A stretch of DNA of 64,000 bases from Actinophytocola sp963826035 (GCA_963826035.1 CAWGVZ010000001.1:806001-870000); one strand, 5' to 3'. Counted from the stretch's first letter, positions 17,792-26,113 are shown. Notes: generated from the letters alone by a model not told the origin. Translations and numbers: made by a program.

Positions 17792-18208
17792 GGATGGCTC
17801 CTTGCGTGGTGGTGCGACCGTCGGACTCAGTCTCGCCGCCGGTCACGGCGCCCGACAGCGACGCAAGACCCCGACCCTCGGGACCTTCGGCCTCCCGCGC
17901 ACGGGTTTTGTCGGCGGCGCCGGGAGCCACCCGACCGGCACAGGCACACGCCGATATCCGCCACCGTCTCGACGCACCCCAACTCCGCCGAACGCTCGCG
18001 GAGAAATATTCTGGACGTCGCTTGATGCTGATTTCTCCGTGTCGCGGATCCGTTCAGCGCGGGCGGTGGCGGCCGCCGCTGGGGCCTCGCGCCGTCCTGC
18101 TTTCTGATATCGATTCGCGATTCGCGTTCGGTGCGGCCGAGAACGGCCGCGCTCCCACGGGGATGCGGCCGTTCTCGTCGCCCCTGTCATCCGGGGCGCA
18201 TCACTGGA
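17792..18208. other. non-coding interval with inverted repeats
   Basis: No gene is convincing here. It holds an inverted repeat CGGAGAAAT (17999-18007) / ATTTCTCCG (18031-18039) and the strong hairpin listed at 18138-18177. Confidence 0.6.
18138..18177 (-). terminator. hairpin terminator of the RTX-like gene
   Basis: 13-bp perfect stem CGAGAACGGCCGC / GCGGCCGTTCTCG with a 14-nt loop, 31 bp beyond the stop of the minus-strand gene. No T-run follows. Confidence 0.65.
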
Positions 18209-18940
18209 TCAGTTGGGCGTGGTCGGTAGGAGGCAGGCGTAGCTCAGGGGGAGCAGGCTCACGAACGTTCCGCCGGCTCCGGTGCAGATGTTGGTGGCCT
18301 CCGGGACGCGGCGGTTGGCCGGGTTGAGGGGGTTGAAGACACAGACGTATCCCACCGGGTTCACGGTGAGGGACAACACGCCGCCGGTGGTGTAGCACAG
18401 CGCGGTTGCGCTTTCCATACCCGAGCCCGGGCCGGTTACCGGCGGGGTGGCCGTGCCCTCGCAGCTGGCGTGGATGTCGGGGTCGGGCGCGGGTCCCTGG
18501 CAGGTGTCGATGCCGTCGCCGCCGTCGAGACTGTCCTGGCTGCCGTCGGTGGAAGCGCCGATGAGGGTGTCGTTGCCGGCGCTACCGGAGATCGTGTCGA
18601 TGCCCAGGCCGCCGGAGAGGGTGTCGGCGCCGGTGCCGCCGGTGATGGTGTCGTTGCCGTCGCCGCCGTCGACCGTGTCGTCGAAGGCTGAACCGGTGAT
18701 CGTGTCGTTTCCGCCGTTGCCGTAGATCGTCTTGGCGGGGTCGGTGCCGCCGCAGTCGATCGTGTCGTTGCCGGGGCTTCCGGTCACGACCGTATCGGTC
18801 TGGATCACGCCGGCGCTCACGACGCAGTTGACGGCGGCGTGGGCGGTCAGTGGGGCGACTGCCGACGAGACCGCGACCGCAAGGGCTCCGCCCAGTACGG
18901 CGACAATTGCCCGGCGGATCTGACTCTGTTGAATCCTCAT
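18209..18940 (-). CDS. secreted RTX-like calcium-binding repeat protein
   Basis: 243 residues starting MRIQQSQIRRAIVAVLGG; start chosen because a signal peptide (to TAHA|AVNC) follows and AGGAAA precedes it. Residues about 45-150 hold nine-residue RTX nonapeptides (GGNDTITGS, GGDGNDTITGG, GGLGIDTISGS), which bind Ca2+ and form a parallel beta-roll. The C-terminal 90 residues are Cys-containing and unrelated to known RTX secretion signals, as expected for a Sec substrate of a Gram-positive. It is the leftward member of an island of secreted repeat proteins and shares upstream sequence with the gene at 19425. Confidence 0.8.
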   Translation of the reverse strand: MRIQQSQIRRAIVAVLGGALAVAVSSAVAPLTAHAAVNCVVSAGVIQTDTVVTGSPGNDTIDCGGTDPAKTIYGNGGNDTITGSAFDDTVDGGDGNDTITGGTGADTLSGGLGIDTISGSAGNDTLIGASTDGSQDSLDGGDGIDTCQGPAPDPDIHASCEGTATPPVTGPGSGMESATALCYTTGGVLSLTVNPVGYVCVFNPLNPANRRVPEATNICTGAGGTFVSLLPLSYACLLPTTPN

Positions 18941-19060
18941 ATCGTCATTTCCTGGAACACAATGTGGTGATGACTCGCACGGCGCGGCGCGCCGGCGAGA
19001 TCGAGTTCGCGCGGACCCTGGTCGCCGAACCGTCGGCGTACGGCTCGGTGACACAAAGAA

Positions 19061-19113
19061 CCTCGGCCCGTGACATTTTCGCGATTAATCGCGAAAATGT
19101 CACGTCACCGAGG
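19061..19113. repeat. 53-bp dyad with a 36-bp perfect palindrome
   Basis: Positions 19069-19104 are a perfect palindrome; each half is CGTGACATTTTCGCGATT read inward. Outer arms CCTCGG (19061-19066) and CCGAGG (19108-19113) extend it with 2-3 unpaired bases. The core is much more AT-rich than the surroundings. Confidence 0.9.
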
Positions 19114-19271
19114 TCCGGGGTACAACATGCAACATTACTCCTGCGGCAGCAGAGATCGATACCCCGTACCCCGAATGGACGCACCGACGCGTAAGAACCG
19201 GCTGATACACCCATTTGGGGGGCTGGGGTATCGGTCGACTGGGTGCAGGGGTAGATTGATGTTGTTGCCCT

Positions 19272-19336
19272 AGACCTTGGTGCCGTGACCTATCCGCGAT
19301 TCTCGCGGACGGAGATCACGAGTCAAGGTCTTTTTT
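19272..19336 (+). terminator. nested hairpin with T-run (terminator or attenuator)
   Basis: AGACCTTG (19272-19279) pairs with CAAGGTCT (19324-19331); inside, CGTGA pairs with TCACG, and TCCGCGA with TCGCGGA (19292-19308). Six T's follow (19331-19336). It lies about 90 bp before the ATG at 19425, in that gene's direction. Confidence 0.6.
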
Positions 19337-19424
19337 GTGCGTGAAAATCGCTGGGCAATATTTCCCCGCTGGGCGCGCCGCGCCGAGGCGATATTCTAAT
19401 CCTGTTCCAGGAAATGACGTAGTT

Positions 19425-20294
19425 ATGCGACGTATCCGCACTGTTGTCGAGAGCTTGTTCGGGGTCAGTATCGTGGCCGGCGCCCTGGTGGCGCTCGCCC
19501 CGGCGGCGCAGGCCATCACCATTCCGGTGGCGTGTAGCGAGAACGCGTTGGTCGCGGCGGTGAACCTGGCCAACTCCACTCCCATCTCGGACACCCTGGT
19601 GCTGGCAGGGGGCTGCACCTACGGCATGACCACCGCCCACGGTGGTGCGGCGAACGCGCTGCCGGTGATCACCACCCCGATGGCGATGATCGGTCCCGCC
19701 ACCGTCACCAACGCGTCGCTACCGGGCCTGGGACTGTTCCGGATCGCCGAGGTCAGCCCGACCGGCAACCTCACGCTCACCACCGGTGTCGTGTTCACCG
19801 GCGGCAACGTGGTCGGTCACGGAGGCGGCATCCTCAACCGCGGCGCCGTCACTCTCACCGGAAGCTCCCTGACCGGCAACACCGCCACGGGGAACGGCGG
19901 CGGTCTCGCCAACGTGGACACCCCGACCGGCACCGCGCCCGCCGCGACGTTCACCAACAGCCCGCTGTCCGACAACACCACGCTGCTCGGCGACGGCGGC
20001 GCCATCTACAACGGCCTGCGCGGCACGCTGACGGTCACCGGTGTCACCGGCAGTCCGCTGTTCATCACCGCCAACAGCGCGGGGCGTGGCGGTGGGATCT
20101 CCGCGGTCAACTCCACGGCGACGACTCTCACCCAGACCGCCGTGACCAACAACCACGCGTTGTTGGCCGTGGGTAACTCCGGTGGTGTCTACCGCCAGGG
20201 TGGCGTCATGACCACCAACAACACACCCATCACCGCCAACACCCCGAACAACTGCGTCGGCAGCGTGCCCGCGGTCCCCAACTGCACCGGCTGA
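19425..20294 (+). CDS. secreted beta-helix-like repeat protein
   Basis: 289 residues from ATG 19425 (AGGAAA upstream). Signal peptide with cleavage after APAAQA. The mature chain has repeated Gly-Gly-Gly/Asn turns (GHGGGILNRGAVTLTGSSLT, GNGGGLANVD, GDGGAIYNGLRGTLT, GRGGGISAVNS), the pattern of right-handed parallel beta-helix proteins such as polymorphic outer-membrane/pectate-lyase-like repeats. Cys residues lie near the mature N-terminus (VACSEN, GGCTYG) and at the C-terminus (NNCVG, NCTG). Probably a structural or adhesive cell-surface protein; no catalytic motif seen. Confidence 0.7.
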   Translation: MRRIRTVVESLFGVSIVAGALVALAPAAQAITIPVACSENALVAAVNLANSTPISDTLVLAGGCTYGMTTAHGGAANALPVITTPMAMIGPATVTNASLPGLGLFRIAEVSPTGNLTLTTGVVFTGGNVVGHGGGILNRGAVTLTGSSLTGNTATGNGGGLANVDTPTGTAPAATFTNSPLSDNTTLLGDGGAIYNGLRGTLTVTGVTGSPLFITANSAGRGGGISAVNSTATTLTQTAVTNNHALLAVGNSGGVYRQGGVMTTNNTPITANTPNNCVGSVPAVPNCTG

Positions 20295-20354
20295 CCACCG
20301 CCAGGTGCCCGGCCCCATAAACCGTTTCATCCGATATCGAAGGAGCACTTCATT

Positions 20355-20471
20355 ATGGGAATCGTCATCATCGGCGGTCTGATCGACTCTGTGGTCGGCA
20401 TCGTCAACGGCGCCGTGGTCGCCATCACCAGCGCCACCAGCGCCGTCATCCTCCCCTTCCTGCCCATCTAG
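20355..20471 (+). CDS. 38-residue hydrophobic peptide
   Basis: ATG 20355 with AGGAG 13 bases upstream, ending at TAG 20469-20471. The peptide starts MGIVIIGGLIDSVVGIVNGA and ends VILPFLPI; it has one acidic and no basic residue and could form one membrane-spanning or surface-active helix. It lies 60 bp after the beta-helix gene and is followed by a hairpin terminator, so it is probably the second gene of that operon. I know no family for it. Confidence 0.55.
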   Translation: MGIVIIGGLIDSVVGIVNGAVVAITSATSAVILPFLPI

Positions 20472-20485
20472 GCCAGACCGCCACA

Positions 20486-20531
20486 ACCCTCGCCAGCCCT
20501 GACCGGCCGGTGAGGGTCGTGCAGTATTTTT
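20486..20531 (+). terminator. intrinsic terminator after the small peptide gene
   Basis: Stem ACCCTC/GAGGGT (20486-20517), extended inside by CC/GG pairs, followed by GCAGTATTTTTT. Confidence 0.65.
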
Positions 20532-20742
20532 TGGAAATGCGTCGAATTTAGTTTAGAATCGATAATCAGCGAATATCGGCGCAAGCGAGCGGTTCATCAC
20601 AGCTGACTTGCTAATATGGTCGGGTGAGTGCATGGTCGGCGTTGAGAGTTGTTCTGGATTCGGTGTTTTCACAAATATGACATCGAGAACACTCGCGGGT
20701 ACCTGGCTTCAGCCGGGGCTTACTCAATGCTGGAAAGTTGCT

Positions 20743-22000
20743 ATGACATCAAGAACACGTAGATTCACCGCCGCTCGGGTTGGTCGCGGCCTGATCGGGC
20801 TGGGCACCGTCGCCGGATTCACCTTGATTCTCCCGGCCACGGCGTCCGCCGACCCGCTCGGCTGTACCCGGACCCCCAACGGCTCCGGTGACACCATCGT
20901 CTGCACGGCCGGTGTCCCCGGTGGCCAGATCCTCACCGGGACGGCCTTCAACGACACGATCACCATTACCGGTGCACCCGTTGACGGCACCATCAACGCC
21001 GTCGCCGGCAACGACACCATCAGGGTGACCGGCGCGTCGGGCAGCAACGGAGCCGCTGGTGGGGCCGGAGCCGTCGGTACGACAACCCATCCGGCCGGTT
21101 TCGCCGGCGGGGCCGGTTCGGCCGGTGGCGTCGGCGTCGGCGGCGTGGGCAGCGCGGGAACCGTCAACGCGGGTGACGGCACCGACAGCATCACCGTTCT
21201 CGGTGGTGACGGTGGGACCGGTGGCCACGGCGGCACCGGTGGCGCCGGAGTACTCGGCGGCGCGGGTGGCGCCGGTGGCGTCGGCGGTCCCGGCGGCGCG
21301 GGCAGCATCGGCAGCGTCGGAGCCCTCATCGGAGGTCTTGGCAACGACACGATCAACGTCACCGGCGGTGCCGGTGGCCTCAGCGGCCTCGGGCGCGCCG
21401 GCGGCGTGCGCGGGCGCCGGTGGCGTCGGCGGTGTCGGTGTCGGCAGCTCCGGAACGACCCACGGCGGCGACGGCCTGGACAACCTCACGATCCTCGGCG
21501 GCAAGGGCGGTCTCGGCAGTGCCGGCGGTGCCGGTGGCTGCGGCCATGGCGGCGGCGCGGGTGGCTTCGGCGGCGTCGGTGGCGCCGGCGGGCTAGGCAG
21601 CTCCGGTGACGTCAACGGCGATGCCGGCAACGACATCGTCAAGGTGACCGGTGGCCTCGGCGCTCCCGGCGGGGTCGCGGGTAAGGGCGGCAACGGCATC
21701 ACCGGAGGTCAGATCGGTGGCGCGGGTGGCGGCGGCGGTGCCGGTGGTGCCGGCGGCGTCGGCAACAGCGCGACCGTGAGCGGCGGCCTCGGCGATGACA
21801 ACATCACCGTGACCGGCGGCAACGGCGGCGCTGGTGGCGCTGGTGGCGCCGGGAGCTCCCAGGGTGCCGGCGGCGTCGGTAACTCCGGGACCGTGGTCGG
21901 CGGTGGCGGCACGGACACCATCGTCATCAACAACGGCCTCATCGGAGTGAACGGCCTCATCGGCGCGGGCGGCGGCGCGACAATCATCTGCAGCTGCTGA
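20743..22000 (+). pseudogene. secreted Gly-rich PGRS/RTX-hybrid protein, frameshifted
   Basis: Start MTSRTRRFTAARVGRGLIGL at ATG 20743, signal peptide to ATASADPLGC. The chain mixes GGAGGAGG tracts like mycobacterial PGRS domains with GNDTI/GDDNITV motifs like RTX repeats, in units of about 40 residues. The first frame keeps this pattern to SGLGRAGG (about 21400) and then turns Arg-rich; the +1 frame resumes with AGAGGVGGVGVGSSG and runs to the stop at 22000 (ends IICSC). One extra base in 21385-21410 explains both. It could be a real mutation, a sequencing error in GC-rich repeats, or slippage. No PE/PPE domain is present. Confidence 0.7.
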
Positions 22001-22019
22001 TCTGATCAACGCGAAATTC

Positions 22020-22058
22020 GGCCCCGCGCGTGTTGCCGGTCGGCGGCACGTGCGGGCC
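22020..22058 (+). terminator. hairpin after the Gly-rich gene
   Basis: Imperfect stem GGCCCCGCGCGTG / CACGTGCGGGCC with a 14-nt loop, 20 bp beyond the stop. Confidence 0.5.
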
Positions 22059-22185
22059 TTCGTGCTGATATTTGATATCCATGCACGTTCGGGTGCCTTT
22101 TGCTATTTGTGGAATTATTAGTGCTTTACTTCATGGTAGATCCGGTTCGGTTTCCACCGGATTTCACCGTGATAGGAGTTCCATT

Positions 22186-22587
22186 ATGAATATTCGCCGT
22201 CTCGCGGTCTCGTCTTTCGCCATCGGCGCTCTCGTGGCGCTGACGATGATCCCGGCCAGCGCCGCCACGTCAATCACAAGCCGAACGGCGGCGAACGCCC
22301 CTCCGGCACTCACGTGCTCCGAGGCCATCGCTGCCGCCGTCGACACGGCCAACTCGGCCACCGCCGCTACCGTCAACGTCGTCGACGCGGCTGCTGCCGC
22401 CGCCGCGGCCAAGGCATTCGCCGAGGGCGTCCTCACCGGGACACCCGCGGCCATCGGCTCCGCGGCCGCCAACCTGGCCGCGTTCAGCACCGCCGCGGCC
22501 ACCGCGGCGGCGGCCAGCGCTGCCGCCCACTCCACGGCCGCCACCGCGACCATCGGTGTCATCGTCGCCTGCGCGCCCACGCCGTAA
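22186..22587 (+). CDS. secreted Ala-rich small protein
   Basis: 133 residues; ATG 22186 with TAGGAG upstream, a leader much like that of the 38-residue peptide. Signal peptide with cleavage near IPASAA. The mature part is about 45% Ala in heptad-like helical runs (VDAAAAAAAAKAFAEG, AAATAAAASAAAH) with two Cys (LTCSEA, VACAPTP) that could close one disulfide. It is the rightmost member of the secreted-repeat island. No known family recognised. Confidence 0.7.
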   Translation: MNIRRLAVSSFAIGALVALTMIPASAATSITSRTAANAPPALTCSEAIAAAVDTANSATAATVNVVDAAAAAAAAKAFAEGVLTGTPAAIGSAAANLAAFSTAAATAAAASAAAHSTAATATIGVIVACAPTP

Positions 22588-22594
22588 TACCGGC

Positions 22595-22631
22595 GCCCGT
22601 TGACCTGGGGTATTCACCCGTGTCAACGGGC
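22595..22631. terminator. bidirectional hairpin between convergent genes
   Basis: Perfect 10-bp stem GCCCGTTGAC / GTCAACGGGC with a 17-nt loop, lying between the stops of the Ala-rich gene (+) and the GntR gene (-). Confidence 0.75.
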
Positions 22632-22638
22632 TAGAAGG

Positions 22639-23304
22639 TCAGGGGATGCGGGTCCGGCCGTGTGCGTCGTGCGGTAGGTCGGCGTAGTGCCATTGATGGT
22701 CGCGGGTGAGCTGGCACGCGGCGTCGAGGTCGCCCGACAGCAGGACGTTCAACAACTCCTCGTGCTCGGTGGCGACCTCGTCGAGGTCGGGTTCGACAGC
22801 CACGAGGGTGACGGCCGTGCGCGCCTCGATCTGAAGCGCCTCCCAGGCAAGCTTGAGAAGCTCGTTGTGCGCGGCGTCGATGACGTGGCGGTGGAACGAC
22901 ACGCTGGCCGCCCCGACCGCGTGCACGTCACCGCTACGGGCCGCGTCGTGTAGGGCGGCGACGTCGGCGCGCAGGGCGGCGAAGGGGAGGGTGCCGGCGG
23001 GCAGCGCCAACCGCGTCGCGGCTTCCTCGAGCGCGGCCCGCACGACGTAGCTCTCCCGCAGGGTCTGATGGATGAAGTGGCGCACGAACGTGCCGCGGCG
23101 CGGCCTGATCTCGACCATGCCGATCGTCTCGAGTTCGCGCAGGGCCTCGCGCACCGGCGCCTGGCTCGTGCCATAACTCTCGGCGATGCGCGTCTCGATG
23201 AGCCGTTCGTCCGGCTGGAGCTCGCCGGAGACGATGCGCCGGACGAGCGCGTCCCGGATCTGCCGGCTCAGCGTGAGCCGGGGCAGCGGCTGGGTCTCGG
23301 TCAT
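22639..23304 (-). CDS. GntR-family regulator (FCD type)
   Basis: 221 residues from ATG 23304 (AAGGAG upstream). N-terminal winged HTH (LSRQIRDALVRRIVSGELQP, SQAPVREALRELE) and a C-terminal all-helical FCD domain with the metal/ligand residues of the family (FHRHVIDAAHNELL, EHEELLNVLLSGD). FCD regulators usually sense organic acids. It is divergent from the Mo-hydroxylase operon, and the palindrome at 23377-23388 between them is its probable operator. By context it controls that operon. Confidence 0.88.
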   Translation of the reverse strand: MTETQPLPRLTLSRQIRDALVRRIVSGELQPDERLIETRIAESYGTSQAPVREALRELETIGMVEIRPRRGTFVRHFIHQTLRESYVVRAALEEAATRLALPAGTLPFAALRADVAALHDAARSGDVHAVGAASVSFHRHVIDAAHNELLKLAWEALQIEARTAVTLVAVEPDLDEVATEHEELLNVLLSGDLDAACQLTRDHQWHYADLPHDAHGRTRIP

Positions 23305-23376
23305 GCGCTCCTTCAAGGGTCATCCAGGCCTTGACGGTGTCCCGCCGTGAACCGTACCGTCAGACCTACGTTATCA

Positions 23377-23388
23377 ATTATCGATAAT
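23377..23388. promoter_or_regulatory. candidate GntR operator
   Basis: Perfect 12-bp palindrome ATTATCGATAAT in an AT-rich patch of the divergent region between the GntR gene and the Mo-hydroxylase operon. Confidence 0.55.
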
Positions 23389-23418
23389 CGCGCAAAGCGA
23401 CCTCGATGTGGAGGTTCC

Positions 23419-24222
23419 GTGCTGTCGAGTGTGCTCCTGCCGTCATCCGCGGTAGAGGCGGTGGACCTGCTCCAACAAGGCGGCTGGATCGTCAGCGGCG
23501 GCACTGTGGTGATGCCTCGGGTGAACACCGGCGCGGTCCCGGTCGATCGGCTGATCTCGCTGCGCCGGGCCGGCCTCGACGGGATCCACCTGGATGCCAC
23601 AGCCGACGCGACCGTCTCGCTCGGCGCGGCCACCACCTTGTCGAGAGTAGGCGCGCACGACGGGTTGCGGTTCCTCCACCCGGTGATCCGGTCGATCGCC
23701 TCACCGCCGGTGCGCAACCTGGCCACGGTCGGCGGCAACCTCTTCGTGGCCCAACCCCACGGCGATCTCGCGGTGGCGCTGCTGGCCCTCGGCGCCCGAG
23801 TCGAGATCGTGGGGCCCGGCGGCGCGCGCGAGGTCCCGGTGGGCGAGCTGAGCACGCGCCCGGCGGAAGTCGTCTCCACCATCCGCTTCGATCGACCCCG
23901 AGCGGGGACCTGGTTCTACCGCAAAGCCATGCGACGCAAGCACAACTCCGCGTCGATCGTCACCGTGGCCGCGGTGGTCGCCGTCGAAGACGGCGTGGTC
24001 AGCCACGCCCGGATCGCGCTCGGCGGGGTCGCCCCACGTCCGATGCGAGCGCGTGGCGCCGAAGCCGCCTTGCTCGGGGCACCCCTCGACAAGTCCACAG
24101 TAGAGACTGCCGCCGAAGCGGCCAGGGAGGGCATCGAGCCCTTCGACGACGCCTACGCCTCGGCCTGGTACCGCACCCGTGTCCTTCCCGTCCACGTCCG
24201 CAGGGCCTTGCTCGGCGAGTAG
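23419..24222 (+). CDS. molybdenum hydroxylase FAD-binding subunit
   Basis: 267 residues; GTG start with GGAGG five bases upstream. FAD-binding motifs of the CoxM/XdhB type: VSGGTVVMPRVN near residue 30 and ATVGGNLFVAQPHGDL near residue 107, then a C-terminal CO-dehydrogenase-flavoprotein domain. It passes electrons from the 2Fe-2S subunit to the acceptor. It is the first gene of an operon whose other members are the 2Fe-2S subunit and two halves of the molybdopterin subunit. Confidence 0.88.
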   Translation: MLSSVLLPSSAVEAVDLLQQGGWIVSGGTVVMPRVNTGAVPVDRLISLRRAGLDGIHLDATADATVSLGAATTLSRVGAHDGLRFLHPVIRSIASPPVRNLATVGGNLFVAQPHGDLAVALLALGARVEIVGPGGAREVPVGELSTRPAEVVSTIRFDRPRAGTWFYRKAMRRKHNSASIVTVAAVVAVEDGVVSHARIALGGVAPRPMRARGAEAALLGAPLDKSTVETAAEAAREGIEPFDDAYASAWYRTRVLPVHVRRALLGE

Positions 24223-24236
24223 CGAAAGGCACGCAG

Positions 24237-24728
24237 ATGGCGTCCCGGATCGTGTCCCTGACCGTCAACGAACGACCGCAGGAGTTCATCGCCCGACCCG
24301 GCACCTCGCTGCTGACCGCGCTGCGGGATGCCCTCGGGCTCACGGCCGCCAAGCGGGGCTGCGCACAGGGCGCGTGCGGATCGTGCACGGTGCTGCTGGA
24401 CGACCAGCCGGTCCCGGCGTGCCTGGTGGCGGTCGAGACGGTCGACGGCTCGTCGGTGCGGACACTGGAGGGCGTCGCGAGCGATGGCGAACTCGACGAG
24501 GTGCAGAGCGCCTTCCTCGAGGACTTCGCCACCCAGTGCGGGTTCTGCACCTCGGGGATGATCATGACGGCCGAGGCGCTGCTGGCCGAGAACCCGGCGC
24601 CGACCCGGGCCGAGGTCGTCGAGGCGATCTCCGGGAACGTCTGTCGCTGCACGGGATACGAGCCGATCGTGACGGCCGTGTTGGACGCCGCGGGCCGCCG
24701 GGCCGCGCGGAACGGGGGAGAGGCCTGA
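24237..24728 (+). CDS. molybdenum hydroxylase 2Fe-2S subunit
   Basis: 163 residues. The N-terminal plant-type 2Fe-2S domain has GCAQGACGSC plus a later Cys (PACLV); the C-terminal helical domain has CGFCTSGM and VCRCTGYE for the second cluster. All eight Cys are present. The stop TGA overlaps the ATG of the next gene, so translation is coupled. Homologous to CoxS/XdhC-type small subunits. Confidence 0.93.
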   Translation: MASRIVSLTVNERPQEFIARPGTSLLTALRDALGLTAAKRGCAQGACGSCTVLLDDQPVPACLVAVETVDGSSVRTLEGVASDGELDEVQSAFLEDFATQCGFCTSGMIMTAEALLAENPAPTRAEVVEAISGNVCRCTGYEPIVTAVLDAAGRRAARNGGEA

Positions 24729-26113
24729 TGTCCTACCACCGCACCCCGGTCGACGGCACCTATTTCGCCGACGAACACGAAGACGACCCCGACTTCACGG
24801 TCATCGGGAAGGTGGTCGACCGGGTCGACGCCCGTGGCCACGTGACCGGGCGGACCGAGTTCTTCGAGGACGTCCGCCCGGCCGGTCTGTTGCACCTGAA
24901 GATGCGCCGCTCGGACCGGCACCACGCCCGGATCAGGTCGGTGGACACGAGCGGCGCGCTCGCGGTGCCCGGAGTGGTGAAGGTGTTGACGCACCAGGAC
25001 ATTCCGAACAACCTCTACACGCCGCTGAAGCTGATCGGGGTCACCCCGGACGACGAGCCGATCCTGGCCGAGGGCAAGGTTCGCTACCTCGGTGAGCCGA
25101 TCTGTGCGGTGGTGGCCGAGACGGAGGCGGCGGCCTACGCGGGCGCCGCGGCCATCACGGTCGGGTACGAGGACCTGCCCCCGGTGTTCGACGTGGAGGA
25201 GGCGCTGGCCGAGGGCGCCCCGGTGGTCAACGAGTACCACGGCAGGAACTACTTCACCTACGAGGGACACCACTGCCGCCGCGTCCGGCTCGGCGACGTG
25301 ACGGCCGGATTCGCCGAGGCCGACCACGTCTTCGAGTGGCGCTACCAGTCCTCGCCGATCGAGCAGGCGCCGGTCGAGACCACCGGATGCACGGTGGTTC
25401 CCCAGCCGGACGGCCGGCTGCGCATCCATTCCGACACCCAGGCGTGCTTCTTCACCCTGGACAACACCGCGCTGATCCTCGAGACGGAGTTCAACAAGCT
25501 GCGCATCGTGGGCGGCACGGTCGGTGGCGGCTTCGGCGGCAAGGTCGATGTGGTGGTCGAACCGGTGGCCTGCGTGGCGGCCATGGTCACGCACCGGCCG
25601 GTGAAGTTCGTCTACAACCGCTACGAGGAAATGCAGGTCTCCTCACCGCGTGCCGCGGAACGCATCTACATCAAGGACGGTGTGCTCGACGACGGCACGA
25701 TCGTGGCCCGTCAGGTCACCGCCTACATCGACGCGGGCGCCTACTCGCGGCACACCCCCTACGGCACCACGAAAGCAGCGGCACACTTTCCCGGCCCGTA
25801 CACGATTCCCAACGTGCGCATCGACTGCCACTGCGTGTACACCAACAGGACACCGTCGAGCGCGATGCGCGGCTTCGGCGTGACGATCGCCGACTTCGCC
25901 CTGGAGTCCCAGATGGACCGGATCGCCCGCGCACTGAACATCGACCCGCTGCAGCTGAGGCTGCGCAACGCCTACCGGGACGGCGACCTGAAGGCACACC
26001 GCAAGGTCGCGGAGGGCACGGCGCTCATCGAGGTCATGCAGCGAGCGGCCGAGCTGGTCGGGCACGAGCTGCCCGAGGCCTATCGGTCGATGTCCTCGAA
26101 GGGTGGGCGGTGA
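24728..26113 (+). CDS. molybdopterin subunit, N-terminal half (split large subunit)
   Basis: 461 residues covering the aldehyde-oxidase/xanthine-dehydrogenase a/b hammerhead domain (residues about 25-140: VIGKVVDRVDARGHVTGRTE) and the first molybdopterin-binding domain with GGGFGGK (about 267-273) and SSAMRGFG (about 376-383). The CO-dehydrogenase loop AYxCSFR is absent, so this is not a form I CO dehydrogenase. It stops before the second molybdopterin domain, which the next gene encodes with a TGATG overlap. Its size of about 50 kDa matches the L subunit of the four-subunit nicotinate dehydrogenase of Eubacterium barkeri. Confidence 0.88.
   Translation: MSYHRTPVDGTYFADEHEDDPDFTVIGKVVDRVDARGHVTGRTEFFEDVRPAGLLHLKMRRSDRHHARIRSVDTSGALAVPGVVKVLTHQDIPNNLYTPLKLIGVTPDDEPILAEGKVRYLGEPICAVVAETEAAAYAGAAAITVGYEDLPPVFDVEEALAEGAPVVNEYHGRNYFTYEGHHCRRVRLGDVTAGFAEADHVFEWRYQSSPIEQAPVETTGCTVVPQPDGRLRIHSDTQACFFTLDNTALILETEFNKLRIVGGTVGGGFGGKVDVVVEPVACVAAMVTHRPVKFVYNRYEEMQVSSPRAAERIYIKDGVLDDGTIVARQVTAYIDAGAYSRHTPYGTTKAAAHFPGPYTIPNVRIDCHCVYTNRTPSSAMRGFGVTIADFALESQMDRIARALNIDPLQLRLRNAYRDGDLKAHRKVAEGTALIEVMQRAAELVGHELPEAYRSMSSKGGR

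Larger units (their letters stand above)
18941..19424. promoter_or_regulatory. divergent control region of the secreted-repeat island
   Basis: 484 bp without a gene between two divergent secreted-protein genes. Both genes carry the same two blocks before their starts: GGCGCGCCGCGCCG, then 17-20 bp, then TGTTCCAGGAAATGACG (18942-18986 on minus; 19374-19419 on plus). Between them are a long perfect palindrome (19069-19104) and a nested hairpin with a T-run (19272-19336). Confidence 0.7.

Noticed and set aside
20743..22000. PE_PGRS protein
   Set aside because: Gly-rich tracts are similar but no PE domain is present; it has a normal Sec signal and RTX-like motifs.
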